Assembly (NCBI GenBank): GCA_022703445.1
Contig: JAKLDR010000049.1
Location: 1 to 32,482 of the forward strand
Direction of reading: 5' to 3'
Origin: Planctomycetota bacterium
GTDB taxonomy: Bacteria; Planctomycetota; SZUA-567; JAKLDR01
DNA: 32,482 nt
In this document: in pieces, positions 1 through 8,248 of the stretch
Numbering within the stretch: position 1 is the first letter of the stretch
Layout of the letters: the number at the start of each line of letters is the position of its first letter
The notes under the pieces: generated by a model
Database searches by the model: none
What the model was told of the DNA's origin: nothing
Seen by the model: the letters and a program-made list of their open reading frames with translations, nothing else
Position numbers and translations under genes: made by a program

Positions 1-286
1 TTTCACCCGACCCAGCAAATCCCATAGAGTGATCTCTTGACCCGAATCGCTCACCACTCTCCTCCAGGCCCCCCTGATGTCGTCTTCTACTTATCGTCTC
101 TCATACGCAGAGAATTAAATGACCCTGGTATCATTCGGAAGACAGGTGCGAAGGACATCGGGCCGGGTCATTTCCCAATCTCCTCGCCCCTGATCTTCTC
201 CAGCGTCTCGGCGGCGACGCGCAAGAGGGGGGCGGCGCGCAGGAGAGTCGCGGAGTCCCCGGCCGCGAACCCGCAGCGCGGAACGC
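1..286. other. Left-edge region without a confident gene
   Basis: No convincing gene is visible. Positions 1-167 are lower in GC than the rest and look intergenic. Positions 168-286 are GC-rich, and on the minus strand a frame ending in TGA at 168-170 stays open and runs on into the 3' end of the neighbouring gene in another frame. It reads like the C-terminal tail of a protein (LLRVAAETLEKIRG near the end), but I see no start codon or ribosome binding site. It could be a short gene, a frameshifted remnant or chance. A plus-strand frame at 37-327 has no coding character. Confidence 0.35.
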
Positions 287-2290
287 CTATCGCACCCGGA
301 GATACCCGGCCGTCCACGCCGCCATAGGCGGGACCCGCACGGCCACCTCTCCCCTACCCCGTTCGACGGCCAGCCGGACCGGCGCCCGTCCGGGCGTCAC
401 CCACTCGACCCTGCCGGAGCGCGGCCGGCGCAGCCGGACCCGGAAGGCCGGCGTCCGGTCGATGCTGGCGTTGAGCAGGAAGAGGGTCGCGAGGCGCCCG
501 TCGGCGCCGAGGCGGGGCACGGCCATGACCTGGACCGGCTCCTCTATGATCGCCGGCAGGCGTCCGCCGCTGGCCCAGTCCGCCGCGGCCAGGTACTGGT
601 TGCGCTTGGCGCCGCTCGGCGCGCTCTCCCAGCCGAAGTAGCCGAAGACCGCGACCCGGCCGCCGGCGCGGTTCCGGGCGAGAACGGTCGCGAGCCCCCG
701 GACGGCGCCCAGCCGGTCCTCGTAGTGGCCGAGCGCCCGGACGCCGGACGCCGTTGCCGCGGCCTCGAGCATGAACGCGCCCGCGGGGCCGCCCATCGAA
801 TCCCAGTGCCGCCCGGCGTAGGCGCCGTTCAGACGGTCGCCGGTCATCCTCTCGCGGAACGGGAGCGGGGCGGCGGTCGGCTCGACGCGGACGCCGAGCC
901 ACCGGCCCAGCCCCCGCTCCTGGACCCGCATGGCCGCCAGGCCGTCCATCATGACGCCGCCGGAGAGGACTTGGCGGAGCTCCCGGTCCGAGAGGCCGGG
1001 CACGGCGTCGGCGGGCAGCAGCACCGCGCTCGCCCCCCGCGCCGAGGTGCCCAGTGGCAGACCCAGGCAGGCCAGGTTGTAGGCGCGGTCCAGGTTCACC
1101 GTCGACCAGGCGAAGGGCTTCTCCCCGGGCTGGGTGGCGCGCGCGACGTGCTCCATCCCCAGGCGCACCTCAAGCCCGCCGGGCGTCGTGCCGGCGCTCG
1201 CCTGGAGGAAGCCCTCCCAGAACGGCCGGTGCTCGGCGATCCGCGCGAGCAGCGTCTCGTACCAACTCATCGGCTCGTGCCCGGAGCAGAGGATCGCGTA
1301 CGAGAGGCTGTTGCAGCCCATGGCCAGGTCGAGCGTCGACTCCACGGCCAGGCCGTGCGCGGTCTTGCCGAGGGCGTTGTGGTTGAAGCCCTCGATCTCC
1401 GGGCAGACCTGGTCCACGCACTTCGGCAGCCGGGAAACCTGCCGAGAGATCATGAAGGCCTTGCCGACCATCCCCCGCGGGCTGTGGTCGGTGTAGTAGC
1501 CGTGCCCGAGCCGGGCGCGGGCCGGGTGGCGGCTCCTGCGGGCCAGGGCCTCCAGGACCGGGCTCCAGTCCGGTCCGGAGTACATGAACTGCTCGTGCCC
1601 GATCTGCTGGAAGCCCAGGCGGCACTCGGGCGCGACGGCGTGCACCGCCCCGGCGATCGCGCCGGCGATCCCGGCGAGGCTCGCGGCACCGAACCTGGTC
1701 CAGGCCAGGCGGAGCGCGCCGGCCGCCGGTCGGTGCAGCTCCGCGACCAGCGAGCGGCGGGTGTGCTTCCTCCCCTGCTCCGCCGAGAAGGCGCGCAGGC
1801 ACGCCGGGCAGAAGCACCCGTGCCCGAGCGCCCCGTGGGAGCTCATCCGCAGATCGTCGTCGATCCAGATGGACGAGGGCCCCCAGGCCGCGTAGAGCCG
1901 GGCGAGCTGTGCGTTGTAGGCCAGCATCTCCGGGGAGCGCGGGCAGGGTGCCGGCGGAGCCGTCCGGCCGTCGGCGTCGACCATCATCGGCCACTCGGCG
2001 CCGGAGTCATCGGCGAGGAGATTCAGCCCGTGGCCGAGGGTGTTGGCGATCTGCAGCCCCGGCTCGATCCCCAGGGCCCGGATTTCCTCCGCCGCAGCCG
2101 CCATCAGCCTCGCGGAGCGCGCGTGCTCCTCGAGCGGCGGGAACCCAATCTCGGTGGCGAACCAGACCTCGTCGCAGGCCCGGCGGTGCCGCCTCAGGGC
2201 GGAGAGCAGCTCCCGGAGCTCCGCCTCGCTCCGGTGGTGCTGCGGCCAGAGCCGGATGATGATGAACGGGAAGCGCGCGCCTGTGGCCAT
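287..2290 (-). CDS. Glycosidase-like TIM-barrel protein (GH42/beta-galactosidase-like), 667 aa
   Basis: Probable carbohydrate-active enzyme of unknown substrate. The N-terminal half reads like a TIM barrel of the beta-galactosidase type: strands such as EVWFATEIGFPP and GIEPGLQIANTLGH, then WIDDDLR near residue 143, where such enzymes carry acidic residues after a beta strand. A CFCPACL cysteine cluster near residues 158-164 resembles the C-x-C-x-x-C often seen after that strand in this broad group. The last 100 or so residues (FLLNASIDRTPAFRVRLRR onward) look like a small beta sandwich. I chose ATG 2290 over the upstream frame start at 2356 because GGAGGGAG lies just ahead of it. There is no signal peptide, unlike most neighbours, so it is probably cytoplasmic. 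It is divergent from the GntR-type regulator and may belong to its regulon. Fold-level assignment only. Confidence 0.6.
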   Translation of the reverse strand: MATGARFPFIIIRLWPQHHRSEAELRELLSALRRHRRACDEVWFATEIGFPPLEEHARSARLMAAAAEEIRALGIEPGLQIANTLGHGLNLLADDSGAEWPMMVDADGRTAPPAPCPRSPEMLAYNAQLARLYAAWGPSSIWIDDDLRMSSHGALGHGCFCPACLRAFSAEQGRKHTRRSLVAELHRPAAGALRLAWTRFGAASLAGIAGAIAGAVHAVAPECRLGFQQIGHEQFMYSGPDWSPVLEALARRSRHPARARLGHGYYTDHSPRGMVGKAFMISRQVSRLPKCVDQVCPEIEGFNHNALGKTAHGLAVESTLDLAMGCNSLSYAILCSGHEPMSWYETLLARIAEHRPFWEGFLQASAGTTPGGLEVRLGMEHVARATQPGEKPFAWSTVNLDRAYNLACLGLPLGTSARGASAVLLPADAVPGLSDRELRQVLSGGVMMDGLAAMRVQERGLGRWLGVRVEPTAAPLPFRERMTGDRLNGAYAGRHWDSMGGPAGAFMLEAAATASGVRALGHYEDRLGAVRGLATVLARNRAGGRVAVFGYFGWESAPSGAKRNQYLAAADWASGGRLPAIIEEPVQVMAVPRLGADGRLATLFLLNASIDRTPAFRVRLRRPRSGRVEWVTPGRAPVRLAVERGRGEVAVRVPPMAAWTAGYLRVR

Positions 2291-2472
2291 GGGCTCCCTC
2301 CGGTCAGGGCCAGCACCGGATTCGGGCCGCCCCGGAGGAAAGTACGAGACGGCCATGCCGCTGTCAATTGCGCATCTGCGGATTTGTGCGAACTTTTCCT
2401 GCCCAGCGTTGTATATGTGTCACGTAGAGGCTCGTAGAGTCACCGCTAAGGCACGCTGGCTGGAGATGGCTG
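2291..2472. promoter_or_regulatory. Divergent promoter/operator region A
   Basis: This 182-base spacer serves both the glycosidase-like gene and the first regulator. TTTGTGCGAAC at 2383-2393 ends 79 nt before the regulator start and recurs 79 nt before the toroid gene at 15136. TGTATA at 2410-2415 resembles a -10 box and recurs ahead of the second regulator. CGTAGAG occurs twice (2423-2429 and 2433-2439), one helical turn apart, with GTCAC at 2419-2423 and 2439-2443 around it. GGAG at 2462-2465 is the ribosome binding site for ATG 2473. The operator role is inferred. Confidence 0.4.
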
Positions 2473-3561
2473 ATGAGATCGGTAAGTAACGCAGAAAGGG
2501 ATGCTTGCGCAGTAGTATTGGATAAGATCCGCTCCGCCGTCACCTCCGGGCGCTTTCCAGCCGGCAGGTTCCTGCCGCCCGTGCGCGAGCTGAGCAGCGA
2601 GTACGGCGTATCGCCAGAAACCATCCGCCGCGGGCTGAAGATTCTGGAGCGCGAGAAGCTGGTGGCCGCCAAGGCCCGCCAGGGCTTCCGCGTGTCGTCG
2701 GGCGCCGGAGCCGGAGCCGACGCGGCGCGGCACTGTCCGGTGGCCTACGTCACCAGCCACGACGCCTACCTGACCGGTGCCCAGCCCGCCAACCTGGCGA
2801 TCCTTGACGCCTTCCAGCGCACCACGGCGCAGGCCGGTTCGAGCGTCCTCGGTGTCCACTCGGCCGGCGCGGGCGGAGCGGTGATTCTGGAGCAGCTCCG
2901 GGCCGGCCGGGCCTGGGGCGCGGCCCTGGACACCATGGACCGCGCTCTGCTCGAGGCGCTGCGCGGCTCCGGCCTGCCGCTGGTCCTGATCAACAGCTGC
3001 TGGGAGGACGCCGAGGTCGACGTCGTGATCCAGGACAACTACCGCGGCGGCTTCCTGGCCGCGCGCCACCTGCTCGACTCCGGCTGCCGGCGGATCGCCT
3101 GGTTCGGCGCGCTCGGCAGGTTCTACCACAGCCGCGAGCGCTTCGCCGGCGCGGTCGCGGCGCTGGCCGCCGCCGGGATGCGCTTCGACGAGGCGCTCTG
3201 CGCGGACGTCGAGGGCCCCGAGGCGTCGGCGAAGGCTGCTGAGCTCCTCGACCGGTCGGACCGGCCCGACGGCGTCCTGGCCTTCAGCGCCGGCGCCATG
3301 CAGACCCTGGCCCGGGCCGCCCAGGACCGCGGCCTCGGCCTGGGCGCCGGGCTTCGGGCCGTCGGCTGGACGGTGGAGGAGGGCTGGGCCGGCTCCTACC
3401 GGCCGCTCTTCGGCGCAGGCCCCGTGCCGCCGGCCGTGGTTTGGAAGGCCTCGAGCATGGTCGAAAGGGCCATGACGCTGCTCGCCGAGCGCCGGGCCGG
3501 GCGCGGCGGCGAGCCGGTGCGGGTCTGCGTGCCGGCGCGTCTGAGTCTCACTGAGAGATAG
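2473..3561 (+). CDS. GntR-type transcriptional regulator with LacI-like effector domain (regulator A), 362 aa
   Basis: DNA-binding regulator. Residues about 13-75 form a GntR-type winged helix-turn-helix: LPPVRELSSEYGVSPETIRR is the helix-turn-helix, followed by the wing around KARQGFRV. From about residue 85 onward it resembles the sugar-binding-protein-like effector domain of LacI regulators, with IQDNYRGGFLAARHLLDSG and a final VRVCVPARL strand. Such fusions usually respond to a sugar or glycan fragment. ATG 2473 is preceded by GGAG at 7 nt. The stop codon lies 10 bp before the P1 start and overlaps its ribosome binding site region, so regulator and propeller are probably cotranscribed. 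It is paralogous to the regulator at 15456, with a near-identical recognition helix and a 47-nt identical DNA stretch (3004-3050). It probably autoregulates and controls cluster A. Confidence 0.85.
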   Translation: MRSVSNAERDACAVVLDKIRSAVTSGRFPAGRFLPPVRELSSEYGVSPETIRRGLKILEREKLVAAKARQGFRVSSGAGAGADAARHCPVAYVTSHDAYLTGAQPANLAILDAFQRTTAQAGSSVLGVHSAGAGGAVILEQLRAGRAWGAALDTMDRALLEALRGSGLPLVLINSCWEDAEVDVVIQDNYRGGFLAARHLLDSGCRRIAWFGALGRFYHSRERFAGAVAALAAAGMRFDEALCADVEGPEASAKAAELLDRSDRPDGVLAFSAGAMQTLARAAQDRGLGLGAGLRAVGWTVEEGWAGSYRPLFGAGPVPPAVVWKASSMVERAMTLLAERRAGRGGEPVRVCVPARLSLTER

Positions 3562-3571
3562 GAGGTCGAAG

Positions 3572-6103
3572 ATGACCAGGCTGCTTTGCGCTCTTCTCGT
3601 GTTGACCGGCGCATCCGTTGGCCTCGCGGGCGAGGCGCAGTTCAGCGCCAAACCGACGGTGGCCAAAGCCGGCGACAAGACGGCCATTCAGTTCACCGTC
3701 GCCGCGGCGACCGACGTCGAGGTGGCCATCCTCGACGCCCAGGGCAAGGTGGTCCGCCACCTGGCGGCCGGCGTCCTGGGCGCCAAGGAGGCTCCGCCCG
3801 CGCCGCTCAAGGCGGGGCTCGCCCAGAGCCTGGAGTGGGACGGCAAGGACGACTACGGCCAGCCGGTCGCCGGTGCCAGCGTCCGCGTCCGCATCGGCAT
3901 GGGCGTCAAGCCCGACAAGATCGCCGGCGGCGACCCCTACGCCTTCTACTCGAAGGAGATGGGCCAGGGCGACCACTCCGCCTGGGCCATCACCGGCCTG
4001 GAGGCCAAGAGCGACGGCAACGTGTACGTCATGGGCCTGATCAGCAACTACGGGCCGGTGGCCATCCGCCGCTACGATGCCCTGGGCAACTACCAGCGCA
4101 CGGTCTATCCGCCCCCCGCGGGCAAAGCGGTCGAGGACGTCAAGGGCTGGGGCGTAGCCGTCCGGGAGGACGGCAGCTACGCGCCCAAGTACGGCCAGTT
4201 GGAGGCGATCTCGCCGAGCACCACCCTGATCTTCTGGGGCCGGGCCCATCTCGCCGGCATCCTCCCCACGCCGGAGAACGACAAGCTGACGCTGTGCAAC
4301 GACTCCCAGCAGACGATGACCATCGGCACGGACGGAACTCTGCGCGACTACCGGCCCGTGGCCGCGCTCCCCGAACCGCCAGCCCCCAAGGGCGGGCTCA
4401 CCGGCCCGTTCTTCTCGGCCAACTCCCAGGACGGCAAGACCATGTACGCAAGCGGGCTCTTCGCCTGCGACGACCACTGGAAGGGCAGCGCGGTGCAGAC
4501 CACCGGATTCTGGCGCGACGGCCAGGTCTGGAGGGTTGACGTGGCCACGCGCAAGGCCGAGCCCTTCTTCGCGCTGCCGGAGAAGGACGTGATCGGCGAG
4601 ATCAAGGCGCGCGGCGCCTCGCCGATCGCCGACGACCGCTACAGCCCGCACGCTGCCCTGGCCGGCGTGGCCGTCGACGCCGCCGGCAACGTCTTCGTCT
4701 GCGACCGCCAGAATAGGCGCATCGTGGTCCTGGACAAGGGCGGCAAGCTCGTTCGCGAGATCCCCAACGTGATGCACCCCGATGCCATCGCGGTCAATCC
4801 CAAGTCCAGGGCGCTGTACGTGACCACCCGGTGGGGCAACTACGCCTCCAGGGGCGCGGAGGCCACCCTCCTCAAGTTCAACGACTGGACCAAGGACGAC
4901 AAGCCGGTCCAGGTGATCAAGCAGTGCCCGATCAACTGGTACGGCCACGAGAAGACCTTCCTGGCGGTCTACGAGAAGGACGGGGAGGTACTGGTCTGGT
5001 TCGCCTACACCACGGTCCCGGTCCGCATCTACCGGGACAAGGGCGCGGAGCTCGAACTGGTCAAGGACTTCTACGAGGCCGGCCCGCAGCGCGCCCTGGA
5101 CCTGCAGCACTTCGTGGTCGACCCGCAGACCGAGAACGTCTACACCCCCGACGGCTTCAATAACTGCTTCAGGATCGCCGATTGGCGGAATCCGGCCTTC
5201 ACGCGGTGCATGGTCGACGCCAAGACGCCGCTGTTGGCCATCAGCATGGCCGTCGACGCGCGGGGCCGTTTCCTCTACTGTCACCAGGACCGCCGGCCGG
5301 TGACCCGCTTCAAGCTCGACGGGGAGTTCCTGGCGCCCGCCCCGGTCGGCGGCGCCAATGCCTTCACTCCGCAGATCTCGAACGACTGGCGGATCCGCCT
5401 GGGCCTGGGCGACCGGGGCATCGCCGCCGCGCCGGACGGCAGCGTGGTGACCATGAACGCCCTGGGCTCGAGCGCCGACTACGGCGGCTACCTGCGATTC
5501 TACCGGGCCGACCCGGCCAAGGCGCCCTGGGGCGAGGGGCTGCTCTTCAAGAGCTTCGGCGAGAAGGTCCGCGCCGCCGGCGCGCGCTTCGATCCGCGCG
5601 GCAACCTCTACGCCGGCAAGTTCGAGGGCAGGCTCAAGAACGCGCCCAAGGGCTTCGAGAATGACGGCAGCTTCGCCGGCAGCACCGGCCGGATCTACAA
5701 ATTCGCGGCCACCGGGCCGCTGGGCGACCTCTTCCCCAAGGAGCCGGCCGCGCCGGCCAAGGTCTACGACGTGCACTACGGGGCCATTGGCCCGAACTTC
5801 ACCCGGACCCCCTGGTTCGGCGTCGACGGCTGGGGCCGGATCTGGTACCCCAGCTCGCTGCAGTCCCGGGTCGCGGCGATCGACAACGAGGGCAACGAGA
5901 TCCTGGCCTTCGGCACCTACGGCAACCGCGACTCGATGGGCGGGCTCGCCGGCGACCTGGTGCCCACCAAGGACGTGCCCATGGCCTACCCCAACTGCGT
6001 CGACGCCACCGACGACTACGTCTACGTCTCGGACATCGTCAACACCCGCCTGATGCGCCTGGCCAAGACCTTTGCGGCGGCGGAGACGGTGGGGATCAAG
6101 TAA
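3572..6103 (+). CDS. Secreted NHL-type beta-propeller with N-terminal FlgD-like Ig domain (P1), 843 aa
   Basis: Exported protein with no catalytic motif that I can recognise. Residues 1-19 are a signal peptide (LLCALLVLTGASVGLAG). Residues about 25-115 match a FlgD-type Ig-like fold (DVEVAILDAQGKVVRHLAAG, then LEWDGKDDYGQPVAG). The rest is made of NHL/propeller blades, for example GVAVDAAGNVFVCDRQNRR near residue 364, FVVDPQTENVYTPDG near 513, RFDPRGNLYAG near 672 and FGVDGWGRIWYPSS near 749. It ends RLAKTFAAAETVGIK, a tail shared with P2 and P3. The start at 3572 has a strong AGGAGGT. Propellers of this kind often bind glycans or serve as scaffolds; a lyase activity cannot be excluded. First structural gene after regulator A. 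Confidence 0.8.
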   Translation: MTRLLCALLVLTGASVGLAGEAQFSAKPTVAKAGDKTAIQFTVAAATDVEVAILDAQGKVVRHLAAGVLGAKEAPPAPLKAGLAQSLEWDGKDDYGQPVAGASVRVRIGMGVKPDKIAGGDPYAFYSKEMGQGDHSAWAITGLEAKSDGNVYVMGLISNYGPVAIRRYDALGNYQRTVYPPPAGKAVEDVKGWGVAVREDGSYAPKYGQLEAISPSTTLIFWGRAHLAGILPTPENDKLTLCNDSQQTMTIGTDGTLRDYRPVAALPEPPAPKGGLTGPFFSANSQDGKTMYASGLFACDDHWKGSAVQTTGFWRDGQVWRVDVATRKAEPFFALPEKDVIGEIKARGASPIADDRYSPHAALAGVAVDAAGNVFVCDRQNRRIVVLDKGGKLVREIPNVMHPDAIAVNPKSRALYVTTRWGNYASRGAEATLLKFNDWTKDDKPVQVIKQCPINWYGHEKTFLAVYEKDGEVLVWFAYTTVPVRIYRDKGAELELVKDFYEAGPQRALDLQHFVVDPQTENVYTPDGFNNCFRIADWRNPAFTRCMVDAKTPLLAISMAVDARGRFLYCHQDRRPVTRFKLDGEFLAPAPVGGANAFTPQISNDWRIRLGLGDRGIAAAPDGSVVTMNALGSSADYGGYLRFYRADPAKAPWGEGLLFKSFGEKVRAAGARFDPRGNLYAGKFEGRLKNAPKGFENDGSFAGSTGRIYKFAATGPLGDLFPKEPAAPAKVYDVHYGAIGPNFTRTPWFGVDGWGRIWYPSSLQSRVAAIDNEGNEILAFGTYGNRDSMGGLAGDLVPTKDVPMAYPNCVDATDDYVYVSDIVNTRLMRLAKTFAAAETVGIK

Positions 6104-6119
6104 GAGGGTCCGAAGGGGA

Positions 6120-6192
6120 GTGTGTGGGTTTGTGAGTGTGTGTCCTGACGACGCGCGTACCCACACACCCACATACGCACACACCCACACAC
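6120..6192. repeat. Inverted pair of degenerate 8-bp tandem repeats
   Basis: Between P1 and G1 the plus strand carries three GT-rich octads (6120-6143), a 15-bp gap, then four octads ACCCACAC, ACCCACAT, ACGCACAC and ACCCACAC (6159-6190). The two arrays are roughly reverse complements; GTGTGTGGGT at 6120-6129 pairs exactly with ACCCACACAC at 6183-6192. A transcript would fold into a long imperfect hairpin between the two genes, perhaps acting in mRNA processing or partial termination. The composition is unlike the flanking genes. Confidence 0.8.
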
Positions 6193-6221
6193 CGCCTCGT
6201 CGGCGGGAAGGAGACCGAAGC

Positions 6222-7373
6222 ATGTCCAAGCTGACCATACTGGCGGCCGCCGCGTTCCTCCTGGGCGCACTGGCGGTCGGCGGCGAAGCCGCTGCCCCGG
6301 GCGCCGTGCAGGTCTGGAACGCTGCGCCGTGGCAGACCGTGGCGGTCGGCGACTTCACCGGCGCCAACCCGGAAATGAAGGCGCTCAAACCCGTCGAGCT
6401 GCTCGGGACCCGCAACGGAGTCTGCTCGGGCTTCGTGGTGGTCACCCGCGACGGGGCGGCCATCAAGGGGCTCAAGGCCTCGGTCGGGGACCTGACCATG
6501 CCGGGCGGAGGCGGTTCGACAAGCTCACCGCCCAACGCCCTGAGCCCGTCGAAGGGCCAGGGGCGGATCCCGGCCGCGCGGGTCGCGGTGCGGTTCGCGG
6601 ACATCGCCAGGCCGGAGACGAGCTTCATGCCGCCGCACCGCTTCGACCGCCTGCTGGAGGCCGCGCCGGCCGAGGTGCCGGTCGCGACGGCAGTGGCGGG
6701 CAAGGCGGAGTACGGGGTTTCATTCACGCCCAGGAGCACGGCCCCGGTGGCCACCGTCCCGGTGTGGGTCACGGTGCGCGTGCCGGCCGACGCCCCGGCC
6801 GGGGACTACGAGGGCAGGCTCACGGTCGAGGCCGAGGGACTCGCGGCCACGGTCGTGCCGGTGAAGCTCAAGGTCCACGACTGGGCGATGCCCGACCCCA
6901 AGGACTTCAGGGTCCGGACCATCGGCTGGATGAACCCGGAGGCCCTGGCCAGACACTACAACGACGTGGGCCTCAAGGTGCCGCTCTGGTCGGAGAAGCA
7001 TTTCGAGCTCATGGGCCGGTCCATGGCGCTGATGCTGGAGCTGGGCAGCCGGCACGTCGTCATCAACGTGACCAAGGATTACCCGGCGCGGGACAACACC
7101 GACACCATGGTCAAGTGGGTCAAGCAGCCGGACGGGAGCTATAAGTACGACTTCACCCTTTTCGACAAGTACTGCGACCTGGCCGCCAGCGTGATCGGCA
7201 AACCCTTCCCGGTGCGCATCAGCATCTGGCGCGGCCCGCGCACCCGCGACAAGGAAAATGAAACCTATGATTTTCTCAACGCAACGGTGCTGACGGTGGA
7301 CCCCGCCACCGGACAGGTTTCCGATCTGGCCGCGCCGACCAAGTTTGGCTCGGAGGAGATGAAGGCCTTCTAG
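6222..7373 (+). CDS. G1, N-terminal fragment, 383 aa
   Basis: This is the part of G1 that would be translated if TAG 7371-7373 stops ribosomes. It has the signal peptide MSKLTILAAAAFLLGALAVG, the N-terminal beta-sandwich domain and the first half of the barrel-like domain, ending at EEMKAF. It lacks the conserved tract after EKRGW that holds the YC motif, so it is unlikely to be an active enzyme by itself. The upstream extension of the frame (from 6072) runs through P1 and the octad repeats and is not coding. Confidence 0.6.
   Translation: MSKLTILAAAAFLLGALAVGGEAAAPGAVQVWNAAPWQTVAVGDFTGANPEMKALKPVELLGTRNGVCSGFVVVTRDGAAIKGLKASVGDLTMPGGGGSTSSPPNALSPSKGQGRIPAARVAVRFADIARPETSFMPPHRFDRLLEAAPAEVPVATAVAGKAEYGVSFTPRSTAPVATVPVWVTVRVPADAPAGDYEGRLTVEAEGLAATVVPVKLKVHDWAMPDPKDFRVRTIGWMNPEALARHYNDVGLKVPLWSEKHFELMGRSMALMLELGSRHVVINVTKDYPARDNTDTMVKWVKQPDGSYKYDFTLFDKYCDLAASVIGKPFPVRISIWRGPRTRDKENETYDFLNATVLTVDPATGQVSDLAAPTKFGSEEMKAF
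6513..6556. repeat. Palindromic TTCGACA-type element inside G1
   Basis: Arms TTCGACAAGCTCA (6515-6527) and TGAGCCCGTCGAA (6541-6553) are inverted and match at 11 of 13 positions. It lies in frame in G1 and encodes a low-complexity Ser/Pro segment around residues 98-112. Between SVGDL and IPAAR, G1 has 24 residues where paralog G3 has 8, an excess of exactly 48 nt. Related copies are at 10944-10988 and 21518-21541. Confidence 0.8.
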
Positions 7374-7445
7374 AAACCGTTCCTGGACGAGCTCCGGCCG
7401 CGGCTGGAGAAGCGCGGCTGGTTCGACGTCACGGCCCTGGGCTGG

Positions 7446-8222
7446 ATGAGCTACTGCTGGAGTCCGAACAAGGAAATGGCCAGCATGGTCAAGTCCATCT
7501 GGCCGGACGGGAAGTGGGCGGACATGACTCACGGCCGGATACTCAAGTACGACACCCTGGAGAAGGGCGTCTCCGTGCCGGTGATGGTCGGGTCCACGGT
7601 GTGGAACGAGGGCACCCTGGACGTCTACGCCAAATGGAAGGCCGGGCCGTATCCGCGCCAGTACGCCGGCCGGCTCAAGCCGGAGACCGCCTACTGCACC
7701 CACGCACGCGTCCAGTACCGCGAGCAGGGTTGGCCGGCGCTCTGGAAGCTGCGCACCAAACACGAGGAGGCGCTCCTCAAGGGCAACGACGGCCTGGAGG
7801 CGGTGGGCGCGGACCACTTCCCCATCAAGGACGCCAGAGGACGCTACACGCGGGACAAGTGGGTGGACTTTGCCCAGGGTCCCGGCGCGGCCACCTCGGC
7901 CATCCTCGGCGCCGGCGACGCCGGGCCGATCGGCTCGGAGCGTTTCGAGGCCATGCGCGAGGGCATCCAGCTCTGCGAGGCCATGGTCTTCATCCAGAAG
8001 GCCATTGAGGGCAAGAAGCTCTCCGGCGACCTGGAAGCCAAGGCCAACCAAGTGCTTGATGATCGGGCGAAGGCGGTTGCCGCGAGCAGCAGGCTCGTCA
8101 GCCCCAAGTTCGGGGGCTGGCTCTTTGAGGATTTTGCTGAGTATGCCAAGGGCGCCTGGGAGCGCGACGACCTGCTCTACGCCACCGCCGCCGAGGTGGC
8201 CAGGGCCGTTGCGGGGAAATAG
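7446..8222 (+). CDS. G1, C-terminal fragment, 258 aa from the first downstream ATG
   Basis: This is the remaining part of G1 in the same frame. The first ATG after the stop is at 7446, inside a conserved motif (GWMSYCW), and no ribosome binding site precedes it, so independent translation looks unlikely. The sequence is well conserved with G3, including SIWPDGKW, YPRQYAGRL, KHEEALLKGNDGLE, VGADHFPIKDA and ILGAGDAGPIGSERFEAM. The lack of visible decay suggests that the break is very recent or an error. Confidence 0.5.
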   Translation: MSYCWSPNKEMASMVKSIWPDGKWADMTHGRILKYDTLEKGVSVPVMVGSTVWNEGTLDVYAKWKAGPYPRQYAGRLKPETAYCTHARVQYREQGWPALWKLRTKHEEALLKGNDGLEAVGADHFPIKDARGRYTRDKWVDFAQGPGAATSAILGAGDAGPIGSERFEAMREGIQLCEAMVFIQKAIEGKKLSGDLEAKANQVLDDRAKAVAASSRLVSPKFGGWLFEDFAEYAKGAWERDDLLYATAAEVARAVAGK

Positions 8223-8248
8223 ACGCCTCGAGGACGAAGGAGATGCCG

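Larger units (their letters stand above)
6222..8222 (+). pseudogene. GH123-like (DUF4091-type) secreted protein gene interrupted by an in-frame TAG (G1)
   Basis: A full-length reading frame of 667 codons, parallel to G3 (19463-21382), is broken by a single TAG at 7371-7373 (codon 384). G3 has TGG there (W360) and G2 has TGG too (W617), so one G-to-A change explains the break. The frame after the stop continues without a shift (LEKRGWFDVTALGWMSYCW) and ends in its own TAG at 8220-8222, so TAG is a stop in this gene as elsewhere in the window. Residues 1-23 form a signal peptide. A beta-sandwich domain (WVTVRVPADAPAGDYEGR) precedes the barrel-like domain. A 48-nt palindromic element enlarges the N-terminal domain. 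AAGGAG precedes ATG 6222. Nonsense mutation, sequencing error and readthrough all remain possible. Confidence 0.75.

Noticed and set aside
725..2437. A 570-codon plus-strand frame opposite the glycosidase-like gene
   Set aside because: The translation is Arg/Gly/Pro/Ala-rich without domains; the minus-strand reading has clear barrel motifs and a good start.
3548..6772. A 1074-codon open frame on the minus strand
   Set aside because: It covers P1 and the start of G1 in antisense and crosses two gene boundaries and the octad repeats. It has no ribosome binding site or recognisable domain.
7371..7373. Recoding of TAG as an amino acid
   Set aside because: TAG ends the glycosidase-like gene, regulator A, P4, the zinc-ribbon gene and G1 itself, so it is used as a normal stop in this window.
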